Source: Epiperipatus broadwayi
Lineage: Eukaryota > Onychophora > Udeonychophora > Euonychophora > Peripatidae
DNA: 64,000 nucleotides
Direction of reading: 5' to 3'
NCBI GenBank assembly: GCA_028023455.1
Contig: JAQFVV010000281.1
Location: 126,001-190,000 of the forward strand
The translations under genes were made by a program, and so were the position numbers. The notes under the pieces are model-generated. The model made no database searches. It saw only the letters and a list, made by a program, of their open reading frames with translations, and was not told where the DNA came from. Numbering within the stretch: position 1 is the stretch's first letter; every line of letters begins with the position of its first letter. Shown one piece after another: positions 1 to 11,775 of the stretch.

Positions 1-2530
1 CTGTCGTCTCTCACTGACCGGTCTATCCTGCCCAAATTTAAACTTTTTGATATCGAGTTGTGTGTGTAACAATATTAAAAATGTATAAATATATGTAGAA
101 TTCAGCTTAAACACGCACACATTTCGATCTCAAATTAAACGCAATAAATAGGGATAAAATAATATAATTTAGATTTCTTTTAGTTATATAATTTTGTATA
201 ATTTTAATCATTTATTTTGGATTATAAAGTTTGTATTTATTGCTTTGTTTAAATTTTGTTTAATAATAATTCTCAAAATATCTGATGTAATATTTAATTA
301 AAAGTTAAAATAATCTTATGTTCCCTTTTTGTTTTTGAAATTTAAAAGCATTGGTCAGTCATAGATAATAGATTAATTAAAGAAAAATTCCCCAAAATGT
401 AATTAGTAAATGTAAAATGTAAACAATAGAACGGCAGCTTTCTTTAATTAAAAAAAACAACTAAATGCATTGATTATCCTCAGGGCAGATTAAATAGAAC
501 CTAAAAATATCTTAACAAAAATGTGAAAGATCAAGATAAAAAAGGAGGCCATCTTGGACTTGCTGGAGACATGCACTTAAACTTTAGCTTTGCTCTCGAT
601 CACTGAGTGTCTCCAAAAATAATAAAATAATTTGTTCCTGCCAAGGTATGACCGAGTAAAGCACCTAGATTATTCTCCATCGGGAGATGGCCTATCGGAT
701 GCTGAACTTTCCATTGCCCGTCATAAATTCACCATGAAGATCTGCTGCCTGAAATGAATGAGAAAGCTGTTGCTGCCATGAAATTAAATGAATATCTAAA
801 TACAAGAAAGAATTGCCACTCGTGAACTTTTTTCTGCTAAACTAATGGAATCAGAAAACTTCTTATAAAACAGGTACCTCTCTGTGTTCAAACTCTAGAG
901 TACTCTAATAATATGCTATAGCTCTTCTTCATACTACTTATCTAAATTATAAAATGTAAAAACTACCATATGTATAACTAAAACTGAATAATTAATTTAA
1001 TATGTAAATTTCTCTAATAATCTAGCTTACCTCACTCTGTCCTTCTTGGGTGCGTATTTCTATAATCTACATTTCTATCTATAGTTATTATTTAATTATT
1101 GCATGCTCATAATTATTTCAATTTTCAAAGTTTAAATCTATGATCGCTTAAAACAATGAATGCGTGTCAAATTTTCATTAATATTTACTTTCCTTAATAA
1201 CTTCACTTTCATATAAATTGACACGCATTCAGTGCCTCATTTATTGTAATGCAGGGTCTACTACTTCGCAAATGGCTGGCATATTAGTTGTAATAACTCC
1301 CAGTTTATATATATTTTGTATTTATTAAATATAATGAATAATTCTCGAAAATTACATTTCTTTGAGAGTCGCCAACGTTCTTTAATAAACGTTGATAATG
1401 TAGGACCAAGTTAGAAATCTGTTGAAATCTCATCATAATCGTTTATACAGTATACATGTGTTATGTTTTAGAGACGCGATGATCTATTCCGCCGTAAATA
1501 TTCCGGATTCTTCAGGGTTGAAATTAACCCCCGTCGTCCTACACAAGTGGACATAATAAATGCTCCCATAGGATTTGACCTGTCATGCAGCCAGCTGGCA
1601 AATAGCGACATGTACCGCTTGTCCCTGGTTATGCTTATATGACATCTTACTTCGTCAGGCCATGGCAGAGACCAGTCCGACAGTTTTATAAACTCATTCG
1701 CGGCATTGCAGTTTCAATATACTGCCATTCCATATCGCATTTCTAAAGCATACCACGTGTTCCTTCACTTAATCTTATTATTCTATATATCACTCCGCCT
1801 CTGCATTATCTTCATAATTCACTCTCAAATAAATGTTTGCCCTTAGTCATAAAATAAATAGTTTAATTAAATAAATATATGTCCGCCGCTACTCTTAAAT
1901 CTTACTTTAGACTCTTGCATTGCAAAGGTATAAATTTCCCAAGGCATGCATTAGAAATACTCACTCGAGAATTTTAGGTAGCTAGATCACGCTTTCAAAT
2001 AAATGTATTCCTTTTGTAAACATTACAGTATCGGAAATACTGCTACTGAAATCCTCAATATAAAATAATGTCCAAATAAATAAATGTACTCTTTAAAATA
2101 TAATCATGTCGCAAATTCCACTACTGAAGCTTTCAATCCCTAAAATATTATTAGTCAATGTTTTATTAAAATATATTAATAAATAATTTCAAACTATATG
2201 TCTGCAGTTACGTTTCATTTATTCGATACCCATTCTATATAATATTTCCTCGATTATGTAAATATGAATGTTTAATTAATATTAGTTTTGATTATTGGCT
2301 AACTCGAGAATAAAATCATGAATCTCTTGCATCTCCCTGACCACCGTGCCTAAGGAAATATTTACTAATGTCGCATCAGATGTGTTGTTTCGTGGATTGT
2401 ATTGTGGAACCGATAAACTATGTTTGAACTCAGTACCACGGGTGGCTTCACTACTTGATGGTGCTGCTGTTCTGTATGGTGGTCGAATTCTGCACTATGT
2501 TTACGAGTCACACGTTTTCTGACCGTTACA
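1..2530 (+). repeat. Left LTR of element 1, 5' end outside window
   Basis: Positions 1-2530 match 4503-7033 almost base for base, roughly 97-98% by eye, in direct orientation. The match stops at the motif ending TTACA at 2526-2530; beyond it the two flanks differ. The left end cannot be seen because the window begins inside the repeat. If the LTR starts at the TGTAA at 3986 in the other copy, about 517 bp are missing here. High identity suggests a fairly recent insertion compared with the other repeats in this window. Confidence 0.85.
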
Positions 2531-2554
2531 TAGTTAAATTTTTTTTTTAGCGTT

Positions 2555-2575
2555 TGGCGCTTTCCAACGTGAGGC
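2555..2575 (+). promoter_or_regulatory. Candidate primer-binding site of element 1
   Basis: A tract beginning TGGCGC and containing CCAACGTGAGGC lies 24 nt inside the end of the left LTR. It has the TGG start and the general look of Gypsy-type primer-binding sites, where a tRNA 3' end primes reverse transcription. The 24-nt gap is longer than usual, and the tRNA species cannot be assigned by eye. Confidence 0.45.
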
Positions 2576-3126
2576 TTTCGATACAAAAAACCCATATATA
2601 CCCTGAGCAAAATATAACGCATATAAATTTTTTTTAGCGTTCGTTACTCGAGTTAGCTAATTATTCTATATATACGATTTTGTTTTGATAACAATAATGA
2701 AAAAAATAAATCCAGTGAAATAATGTGGGTCGAGTGAATGAAAGGACGGCAGGCATAATAACAATTTAAGGAAAGCAGGGATGTGTGTGTAATTTAAGAA
2801 GGAACGAAAATACTCGGATCTAATGAAATATTTTGCTTTATATATATATGTCAAAAAAAAAAAGTAATCAGTCGTTAAATGAGAAAGCAAGTAGCATTGA
2901 ATTTTTTTATTAAAACACCGTTATATATATATCATAGACAGCAGTGGCTTATTATACGCGTAACCAGTAGTTCGCTATAATATATATGTTAAATATGTTA
3001 AACGCAGCAAGATAGAGATAGGGCAATGTAGAGTAGGTGAGGGCAGCGAAAGAGTATTATAGGGCCAATATTCCGGTGGGGAGTAGTCAAATGCTAGTGA
3101 TATAAAATAAATAAATCATTAATAAA

Positions 3127-3990
3127 ATGGAATCAGAAAATATTGATATACAGCAAGAAGATTTATCTGAAGCTTTGGAGTCGACACCCGAGCGAAGGGA
3201 AGCTCCACAGCAATACAGAGGATCAATGGACTTTAATTTCAAGTTCATTGAGAAAATACTCAGACAGAATATGCAAGAAATGAAGAAAATGTATGAGGAG
3301 GAAATGAGAAAAAGAAGAGATGAAGAATCAAAACAGAGACAAGAAGAAGAAAAGAGAAGAGTTAGAGAATATCAGGAATTTAAAGACATTATGTGGAGAG
3401 AGTTAGAAGCCATAAAGGAACATTTGGGAATATCTCCAGCTAGTAAAAAGGAAGAAGAGATTAAAGATATGGAAAAGGAAAGGAAGTCAGAGAGATCAGA
3501 TGAACCGATGATAATAAAAGGGCAAGCAGGTAGTGTAGTAAATATGAAAAAGTGTGATGAGCAAAGAAACCTCATTTCAGCCGATGAAGGCCCACAAGAA
3601 CCAGAGAAGGAAAGCAGCATTAAAGAAGAGATGAAGATGGACACTGGACACCAAAGCTATTTAGCCAAGATGATCCGCATCAAAATCTTTAGAGGGGAGA
3701 TAGGAGAAAATCCTCAAGCCCACTTAGAGAGCTTGCAAAAGTTCTTCCAAGTTCATAAGGCAGGGCCAGATGTGCAGATAGCTATAGCTAGTAACCATCT
3801 GCAGGGATCTGCCAAAAACTGGTGGAATATGGAGAAGTGGAAATTTAGAATGATCCAGCGTAGCGTGCCGCTAACCATCCAACCATTAATGACAGGCATT
3901 CAAATAAAAGATGGAGATACCATAAAAGGGACATATAATGCCTGTAATCTCAAACCATGTAGATATTATCCACCTGACCCGGGGTTGTAA
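3127..3990 (+). CDS. Gag-like ORF fused to a probable Pol C-terminal tail (deleted LTR element)
   Basis: This 287-codon ORF is the only substantial ORF between the LTRs. Residues 1-45 are acidic. Residues about 46-110 are strongly charged, rich in E, K, R and M, and look like a coiled coil. Residues about 180-235 resemble a retrotransposon capsid N-terminal region, with FRGE, AHLESLQKFF and LQGSAKNWW. Right after NWW the resemblance stops. The C-terminus (NLKP, YYPPDPGL) looks like the tail of a Gypsy integrase. I infer an in-frame deletion that removed the rest of Gag, protease, reverse transcriptase, RNase H and most of integrase. No catalytic domain remains, so the element would need enzymes supplied in trans. 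The ATG at 3127 is the first in frame; the stop codon lies at the likely start of the right LTR. Confidence 0.7.
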   Translation: MESENIDIQQEDLSEALESTPERREAPQQYRGSMDFNFKFIEKILRQNMQEMKKMYEEEMRKRRDEESKQRQEEEKRRVREYQEFKDIMWRELEAIKEHLGISPASKKEEEIKDMEKERKSERSDEPMIIKGQAGSVVNMKKCDEQRNLISADEGPQEPEKESSIKEEMKMDTGHQSYLAKMIRIKIFRGEIGENPQAHLESLQKFFQVHKAGPDVQIAIASNHLQGSAKNWWNMEKWKFRMIQRSVPLTIQPLMTGIQIKDGDTIKGTYNACNLKPCRYYPPDPGL

Positions 3991-5100
3991 AAATATTAGG
4001 CTATTAGGATGGTTATTAAACGTATATGAAAATAATAAAATGAACTTGATATAATGAACTTGGTTGAATGGATTGTACTTGAGTCAAATAGGGTTTTAGA
4101 TAGAAATTTTATTATATATATATATTATTGTTTTAATTACTATTACTCTTAAAATTTTTTTTATATTATACTAACTAATCCTATTCTAAGAATTTTTTAT
4201 ATATATACATTCAGTTTAACTAATTATTACTATGATTTTAACCAGACACGGCCAAATTAGGCCATTTTAATTAAACTATAAATTCTAGATCCGGGTATAT
4301 AAATTGTTCGTTGCTTCATGTAATCTCTGCTTTCTATATTTCAATATCTGTAAAAACAATAATAATTTTTTTTTGTCTTTCAATTATGGAATGTAAATTT
4401 TTTTTCTTTCTTGCCTTCTTTGTCTTTCATTAATTGTTCACGGGAAGTACGGGGAAATGAAACAGTAAGATTTGTATTCGAATCTTAAGTTTCACCTTTT
4501 TCTGTCATCTCTCACTGACCGGTCTATCCCGCCCAAATTTAAACTTTTTCATATCGAGTTGTGTGTGTAACAATATTAAAAATGTATAAATATATGTAGA
4601 ATTCAGCTTAAACACGCACACATTTCGATCTCAAATTAAACGCAATAAATAGGGATAAAATAATATAATTTAGATTTCTTTTAGTTATATAATTTTGTAT
4701 AATTTTAATCATTTATTTTGGATTATAAAGTTCGTATTTATTGCTTTGTTTAAATTTCGTTTAATAATAATTCTCAAAATATCTGATGTAATATTTAATT
4801 AAAAGTTAAAATAATCTTATGTTCCCTTTTTGTTTTTGAAATTTAAAAGCATCGGTCAGTGATAGATAATAGATTAATTAAAGAAAAATTTCCCAAAATG
4901 TAATTAGTAAATGTAAAATTTAAACAATAGAACGGCAGCTTTCTTTAATTAAAAAAAACAACTAAATGCATTGATTATCCTCAGGGCAGATTAAATAGAA
5001 CCTAAAAATATCTTAACAAAAATGTGAAAGATCAAGATAAAAAAGGAGGCCATCTTGGACTTGCTGGAGACATGCACTTAAACTTTAGCTTTGCTCTCGA

Positions 5101-5307
5101 TCACTGAGAGTCTCCAAAAATAATAAAATAATTTGTTCCTGCCAAGGTATGACCGAGTAAAGCACCTAGATTATTCTCCATCAGGAGATGGCCTATCGGA
5201 TGCTGAACTTGTCCATTGCCTGTCATAAATTCACCATGAAGATCTGCTGCCTGAAATGAATGAGAAAGCTGCTGCTGCCATGAAATTAAATGAATATCTA
5301 AATACAA
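5101..5307 (-). CDS. Antisense ORF C in LTR, hypothetical
   Basis: The minus-strand open frame contains a very good splice-acceptor-like tract (TTTCTCATTCATTTCAG). It is followed by about 49 codons ending at a stop, with segments HGEFMTGNGQVQHPIGHLL and GALLGHTLAGTNYFI. It would fit a terminal exon. The left LTR copy has a 1-nt deletion that breaks the frame. No ATG is needed if it is an exon. The family is unknown. Confidence 0.28.
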   Translation of the reverse strand: MYLDIHLISWQQQLSHSFQAADLHGEFMTGNGQVQHPIGHLLMENNLGALLGHTLAGTNYFIIFGDSQ

Positions 5308-5969
5308 GAAAGAATTGCCACTTGTGAACTTTTTTCTGCTAAACTAATGGAATCAGAAAACTTCTTATAAAACAGGTACCTGTCTGTGTTCAAACTCTAG
5401 AGTACTCTAATAATATGCTATAGCTCTTCTTCATACTACTTATCTAAATTATAAAATGTAAAAACTACCATATGTATAACTAAAACTGAATAATTAATTT
5501 AATATGTAAATTTCTCTAATAATCTAGCTTACCTCACTCTGTCTTTCTTGGGTGCGTATTTCTATAATCTACATTTTTATCTATAGTTATTATTTAATTA
5601 TTGCATGCTCATAATTATTTCAATTTTCAAAGTTTAAATCTATGATCGCTTAAAACAATGAATGCGTGTCAAATTTTCATTAATATTTACTTTCCTTAAT
5701 AACTTCACTTTCATATAAATCGACATGCATTCAGTGCCTCATTTATTGTAATGCAGGGTCTACTACTTCGCAAATGGCTGGCATATTAGTTGTAATAACT
5801 CCCAGTTTATATATATTTTGTATTTATTAAATCTAATGAATAATTCTAGAAAATTACATTTCTTTGAGAGTCGCCAACGTTCTTTAATAAATGTTGATAA
5901 TGTAGGACCAAGTTAGAAATCTGTTGAAATCTCATCATAATCGTTTATACAGTATACATGTGTTATGTT

Positions 5970-6182
5970 TTAGAGACGCGATGATCTATTCCGCCGTAAA
6001 TATTCCGGATTCTTCAGGGTTGAAATTAACCCCTGTCGTCCTACACAAGCGGACATAATAAATGCTCCCGTAGGATTTGACCTGTCATACAGCCAGCTGG
6101 CAAATTGCGACACGTACCGCTTGTCCCTGGTTATGCTTATATGACACCTTACTTCGTCGGGCTGTGGCAGAGACCAGTCCAA
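5970..6182 (-). CDS. Antisense ORF B in LTR, hypothetical
   Basis: This open frame is uninterrupted in both LTR copies; it continues a little upstream of the listed end, and no ATG begins it. It has a protein-like composition, with DWSLPQPDEVRCHISITRD followed by SQFASWLYDR and SACVGR. A consensus-like splice donor, GTACGT, occurs within it in this copy. Conservation of the frame between LTRs is weak evidence, because the copies are young. No family was recognised. Confidence 0.3.
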   Translation of the reverse strand: MDWSLPQPDEVRCHISITRDKRYVSQFASWLYDRSNPTGAFIMSACVGRQGLISTLKNPEYLRRNRSSRL

Positions 6183-6783
6183 CAGTTTTATAAACTCATT
6201 CGCGGCATTGCAGTTTCAATATACTGCCATTCCATATCGCCTTTCTAAAGCGTACCACATGTTCCTTCACTTAATCTTATTATTCTATATATCACTCCGC
6301 CTTTGCATTATCTTCATAATTCACTCTCAAATAAATGTTTGCCCTTAGTCATAAAATAAATAGTTTAATTAAATAAATATATGTCCGCTGCTACTCTTAA
6401 ATCTTACTTTAGACTCTTGCATTGCAAAGGTATAAATTCCCCAAGGCATGCATTAGAAATACTCACTCGAGAATTTTAGGTAGCTAGATTATGCTTTCAA
6501 ATAAATGTATTCCTTTTGTAAATATTACAGTATCGGAAATACCGCTACTGAAATCCTCAATATAAAATAATGTCTAAATAAATAAATGTACTCTTTAAAA
6601 TATAATCATGTCGCAAATTCCGCTACTGAAGCTTTCAATCTCTAAAATATTATTAGTCAATGTTTTATTAAAATGTATTAATAAATAATTTCAAACTATA
6701 TGTCTGCAGTTACATTTCATTTATTCGATACCCATTCTATATAATATTTCCTCGATTATGTAAATATGAATGTTTAATTAATA

Positions 6784-7029
6784 TTAGTTTTGATTATTGG
6801 CTAACTCGAGAATAAAATCATGAATCTCTTGCATCTCCCTGACCACCGTGCCTAAGGAAATATTTACTAATGTCGCATCAGATGCGTTGTTTCGTGGATT
6901 GTATTGTGGAACCGATAAACTATGTTCGAACTCAGTACCACGGGTGGCTTCGCTACTCGATGGTGCTGCTGTTCTGTATGGTGGTCCGAATTCTGCACTA
7001 TGTTTACGAGTCACACGTTTTCTGACCAT
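6784..7029 (-). CDS. Antisense ORF A in LTR, hypothetical
   Basis: An 81-codon ORF begins with ATG 4 nt inside the right LTR's end and runs antisense to the retrotransposon. Its composition is balanced and unlike translated AT-rich noise: a basic start (MVRKRVTRK), a Ser/Pro/Ala stretch, and an amphipathic C-terminus (REMQEIHDFILELA). The left LTR copy has lost the ATG (ACG) and has a 1-nt deletion. A possible splice donor, GTAAAT, lies inside the ORF. I do not recognise the protein. It may be a captured exon, an antisense accessory ORF, or chance. Confidence 0.3.
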   Translation of the reverse strand: MVRKRVTRKHSAEFGPPYRTAAPSSSEATRGTEFEHSLSVPQYNPRNNASDATLVNISLGTVVREMQEIHDFILELANNQN

Positions 7030-7039
7030 TACAATGTAA

Positions 7040-9480
7040 ACTCTTCCATCACTTCATTTTTCAAAATTTCATCATCTATATATAATTTTTTAAATATGTG
7101 GTACTGAACTTTTTCTTGCATAACATCACTATATCTACCTTTGTCACTTCAGTTAAAGTCAAAACTCCATTTTTTAAATTTTTTTATTGTTTTTACCATC
7201 AATAAATATTATAGTTTTGTTTCTGTTCTTCAATGGATATAACATTAAATTTAGGAACTTCATCAATACCCCTTTCATAATCTTTAATTCTTTGCTTTAT
7301 TTTCTATAGTTTGATATTATATCATTCGCTGCTGACTTCACTCAAATTTCTATATCAATCTATGCTAAGATTTTTGATAACTTTGCTTCATTTCTTACTG
7401 AATTTATTTCATTTTTTGCTTTATATCTTGATAAAACTCAGCCAATATTCTTGGTAACTGCAGAAATTATTGTTGACTTGGTTCAAAATTTTGTGTTTTC
7501 TGCAATACGTGGAACAATAAATTTATGGAACATATTTTCTCATTTCTCTATTCATTTTCCATTTTTAAATGCTTATTAATATATTTTATAAAGAACTACT
7601 CTCAGATATATCTCCATACTTCCCAAAATGTCTTTTCTTTTCTTGCACCATCCAATATTTATTTTCGTTTCTATGTCTTATTTTCTCATATCTACCATTT
7701 AACTATCACTTTTCTTAAAGTGTATTGTTATCACTGGTAATTCTAAAATTAAAACGTTTGGTTATGACACCTCTAAATTTGCTAGCATATATCAATTGGT
7801 AATTTAATAGCTCAGGACATGTTTACCTTTCATAATCGAGCATCACATTAAAAGTGCCAAATTAATAAATGTATGAAATGAGCAGCTAGAAGTCTGCAGG
7901 TATGGCCAACAACCATAATCAGTGGGCACAATTAAATTAATGATTTAGAATTTTTTTATTACACATCAGACATCTTTAGAATTTCAATCATTGATATTTA
8001 TATGGAAAGGTTACAATATATTGGTTGATGAGATCTAATCATAGCCCTAAGAAGCTCTCAGTCATCACTAGTAATTTAATTTTATGCCCAATAGGTTGCA
8101 CAGACATACACTTCTTGGAATATTCAGTTGGTCCACTACATATGATAATACAATAATAGTAGTGATGAATAGAAGAGACCTACTAAAATAAAATAAAATA
8201 TATTATAAATTCACTAGATTATTTTACAAACATACACACTATAATAACTTTTATTTATTCTACTTTATAATTAACTAGGAAAATTTAATAGCTGTTTAAA
8301 CTTTTTGTATATAAATTACCTCAATGGAAGACAATTCTAAACCTTAGATCATGTATGTTCTTATATGACATTTCCAATACTTTTCTTGAATACCATCATG
8401 AATCCAACTTCAATAAGAAACCAATAACATCAGTTATATTATTTATAACAATGGGTTGGTATATTAAAGCTAATTTCAATATTTAAACATTTATATATTG
8501 CTTTCAAATCTGACTTAGAAAGTGACATCAGCTTAGATTCCAATGAAGCATCTTTTCACAATGTCACATGAATATTACGTAGTTTAAAAACTATGCTATG
8601 CATTCAGTGTGGCATCAGATGACCATCATTGTACAAATTAATAATATAAACACATCCCAAATTTGTAAATATCTAAAATACATCTACAAATAATAGAATT
8701 GTAAAAATAATAAAATTTCTACTTCAAAGTCTACAGAATATGCATGAGAACCATCAGAAAATGATGATGTCAAAAATATATCTTTAAAGTAAGGCATACA
8801 AAATCATGAAAATACACATATACCAATCTTTGTGCTGCTCCTTAATGCAAAGATTTATCATATCAATTTGTATCCACTATTTTGATTTGCAATTGATTAT
8901 TTACTATAACAATTAGAAAAAAATATAAATTTTTTGCAAGATTGACTATTGTAAAGAATAGTGATTTTATGTCATCTGTAAGAAAAATGACATTTATGCC
9001 CAAAATGTACAACACAGAGTTTATTCATTATTTCACAGTACACACTATTATACACTGTATACACTATTTTGATTATAAAATTAAATTATGAGTAACATAC
9101 AGTACTTTATATCCAGTGTTTTTGCAAAACAATCAATACATTTATGATTAATGATGTATCTAAAATAAAGTTTAGTGAATAAAAAAATAAAAATGCTTCA
9201 TTCAGTGTAATAAATTAAGAATGGCCTATTTTGATGAAAACCTTATTTATAAACATTATACTTTAAAATGTGTTCATTAGTTTAACAACTGCATATTTAT
9301 TCTGTTTTATACATTAAAACTCTACTTATTAATGGTATTTTGTTTGTGGCAAAAATTACAATCATCATAATTATAAAATTTAGTTGCCATAATTGCAAAT
9401 TATTTTGAGGAAAAATGATTTAATGCATTGTTCAATTAATAATCAACTTTACTTGATCAAAGTTATTAAATATAAGTGTA
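7040..9480. other. AT-rich stretch without a supported gene
   Basis: From 7040 to 7745 the minus strand is purine-rich with many lysine and glutamate codons between frequent stops, as in an old decayed LINE or Gag-like ORF, but no motif can be named. Nothing recognisable is seen from 7745 to 9480. Confidence 0.5.
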
Positions 9481-9570
9481 AATAACTAAATTTTAAATCA
9501 TACTATTATAATTTGTTTTACTCATATCCAAGCCAAAGGAGATTATGACAACATAAAAAGATATGGTGCT

Positions 9571-10155
9571 GAAAAAATATATTTCATTCAGCATAAAATT
9601 AAAATAAATTTTGGTCAAATACTATAATATTAATAATTAATTTTAAATTGTATAGTATATTAGCTAAAATATTCACTCGAAGTTTGAATTAAAACTTTTC
9701 AATCAAATTAAAATGTTCTTATTATAAATGTAAATTTTTTTAGTAAAAAAGAGAATAGGGAGAAGGAAATGATTTGATGAAATTGTAACTAATCACCAAC
9801 CCTACATAATTAATCTAAATCAAACATAATATTTACTTGCTACATATTGAATCATAATTTGTTCCAGACATATTCAGGACAATGGAAATATCACAAAGTT
9901 AAAAAATTATAATTCTGAAAAAAAAAAAAGAAATGCAAATTCTCATTCAGCATAAAACAAAAAATAAATTTGTGATATAAATGATTAATAATTGATTTTA
10001 AATTGTGTACTGTACATATAATAGCTAAAATATGTAGTCAAGAAGTTTTAAATTAAAACCATTATAAATGCTAATTTTAGTCAAATTAAAAGTGCTATTA
10101 TATAAAATATTTTAAGTAAAAAAAGAAAGGAGATAATGATTTCATGCATTATGCA
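9571..10155. repeat. Diverged tandem repeat, period about 350-370 bp
   Basis: The motif with CATTCAGCATAAAA followed by an A-rich tract recurs at about 9575 and 9935. The downstream blocks (AATAATTRATTTTAAATTGT, TAGCTAAAATAT, AGTAAAAAA then GATTT) recur in the same order. Trailing motifs near 9418, 9771 and 10139 suggest parts of a third unit. The copies differ by many substitutions and indels, so the array is old. Confidence 0.6.
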
Positions 10156-10199
10156 CTGAATAATAAATTATGTACAATGAAAATGCAATACAATTAAAT

Positions 10200-11590
10200 T
10201 TAAGAAGTTTTATGTTTTTAATTTCTATTTAATGACCACATTTCTGTCATTATAATGTACTATATTTAGAAAATTGTTTTTAGAAAAAATGACTACCAAA
10301 CATAATAAAATGTAAATTCATGTGGTAATACATCGTCTGTTCATACACACTACTCGATGTTACTGTTTCTATACATAAAACACAGAAATATGCTGTTTAC
10401 AAGGATGTTCTATAGATCTTATGGCCTGTAAACTGTTTAAACACTAAGCATGTGAACATTATTAGTGATGAGTTGTGACATTCTATAGACATTACTCTTG
10501 ACTATTGTACAGCATATAATATGAAGATTTCTGTAGTTGTAATGATGAAAAGTATATTACAGTGGATTTTTTTGATTAAATGTATTGTAATTTATGTGAG
10601 TTTATAAAAATTGTACCAAATTCTCAAATGCCCCTACTTTCATTCTCAGGGGTCACAATTCACTAAATGAGGAGTGTAAATCATGATTTGGCAAAGTTCA
10701 TGATCATGTTGCGCCTTTTCTGATACTTTTTTGAGATCAAAACAGTTAAATAGCAGACAACCATTTGGCATTGAAGTTTTTAGATTTACCTGCTACAGAA
10801 GCAGATGTGGTGTCCTTCTTTCAACCAAAAAAATATTTTACCCAGCCAGAAGTATTCCATTCAGTCATGGAATGCGGTTTGAGGACTTCTGAATATTTAT
10901 TATTGGAATGAGAATGGGCTTACAGTGAAGCGTATTGGAGCTGAGTTGGAAATGTGTCTATGACAACAGCTCTTAGAGAGCTCTGCTGAGAAAGCCTTGT
11001 TTAAAAATAAAAAAGCAAATTTTATGTATTTATTTATAAATAAAAACATGGTAAATGACAACAAAAAAAAAGTTTCTTCAAAAACAAGAAAGAAGACTGA
11101 AAAGAAAAAAAAACGTTCTTAAAAAAAAAAGACTGGAAAAAAGAAATGTTTGTTTTTTAAAAAAAAAGACAGAATGTTTTAAAAAGCCAAAAAAAAATAT
11201 TTATTTTTAAGAAATGTACATAAAACAAAAAAAAATCAAACAAATCCAAAAATCAAAAACAACCCAGTAACCTTATATCTATTTGTTTTCCCCTAGCAAC
11301 AGGCCATCGGGCAGTGTGGATGATTAGACAATGTATTACCATTCATGCCATAAAAATTACAGGTAGCATATTTTATAATCTTAGCAGTACATCCTATACA
11401 TTTTTTTTAATATCAACTACAATATCCACCCACAGAATGTGTTATAAGCATTTTCTCTTTTTAAATGTCAGAATTTTTATTTTTGTAAAATTAGTTGCAC
11501 GATAAAGTTATGGTAATGCACAGTTCTATAGTTTGGCTATTTTTACATTGTTGATAAATAAGTGTTTATAATCATAACAATATAGTTCAG
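10200..11590. other. AT-rich stretch, possible decayed coding remnant at 10755-10950
   Basis: One plus-strand frame at about 10755-10910 reads through codons resembling protein (ALKFLDLPATEADVVSFF, then VMECGLRTSEYLLLE) before stops. The run LKFLDLPAT recalls hAT dimerisation domains, but the match is short and cannot carry an identification. From 11040 to 11250 the DNA is dominated by A-runs. Confidence 0.3.
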
Positions 11591-11597
11591 TAAGATA

Positions 11598-11621
11598 TAT
11601 ATATATATATATATATATATT
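11598..11621. repeat. (TA)n microsatellite
   Basis: A perfect AT dinucleotide run directly abuts the left end of the 3.2-kb repeat; another lies at its right end (14835-14861). The two flanks probably mark the target site. Confidence 0.9.
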
Positions 11622-11775
11622 GTGCTGGTCAAAATATGTTTATCCATCTAACATGAGTTGGAACTCACAAAATGTACTTGAAACCCAGTCAAGCCCGAGA
11701 TTTAGGTCAGGGACCAGCCTGGATTTGAACTCACTCTCCAAGCACCAGATCAAACACCTAATGGACAACATAACA
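11616..11775 (-). repeat. Candidate tRNA-derived SINE-like segment
   Basis: On the minus strand, GAGTTCAAATCC at 11732-11721 resembles a Pol III B box. About 45 nt upstream is GGTGTTTGATCTGGTGC, a weak A-box-like tract. The segment ends in the TA microsatellite. The second copy of the host repeat does not clearly share it, so it may be an independent insertion. Confidence 0.35.

Larger units (their letters stand above)
3986..7033 (+). repeat. Right LTR of element 1
   Basis: From 4503 to 7033 this repeats the left copy. Taking TGTAA at 3986 as the 5' end and TTACA at 7029-7033 as the 3' end gives matching 5-bp inverted termini and a 3,048-bp LTR. A short G-run (CCCGGGG) lies just upstream as a weak polypurine candidate. 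An alternative start near 4472 (TGTATT, after a purine-rich stretch at 4441-4470) cannot be excluded, because the left LTR is cut off at the window edge. The LTR is mostly AT-rich but holds three coding-like ORFs on the minus strand, annotated separately. Confidence 0.75.

Noticed and set aside
2365-2622. 85-codon minus-strand ORF across the left LTR end
   Set aside because: It arises from a 1-nt deletion in the LTR and runs over the primer-binding region; the other LTR does not keep this frame.
10755-10910. hAT transposase remnant
   Set aside because: Only LKFLDLPAT resembles the dimerisation domain; the following residues do not match and the frame has stops, so it is not named.
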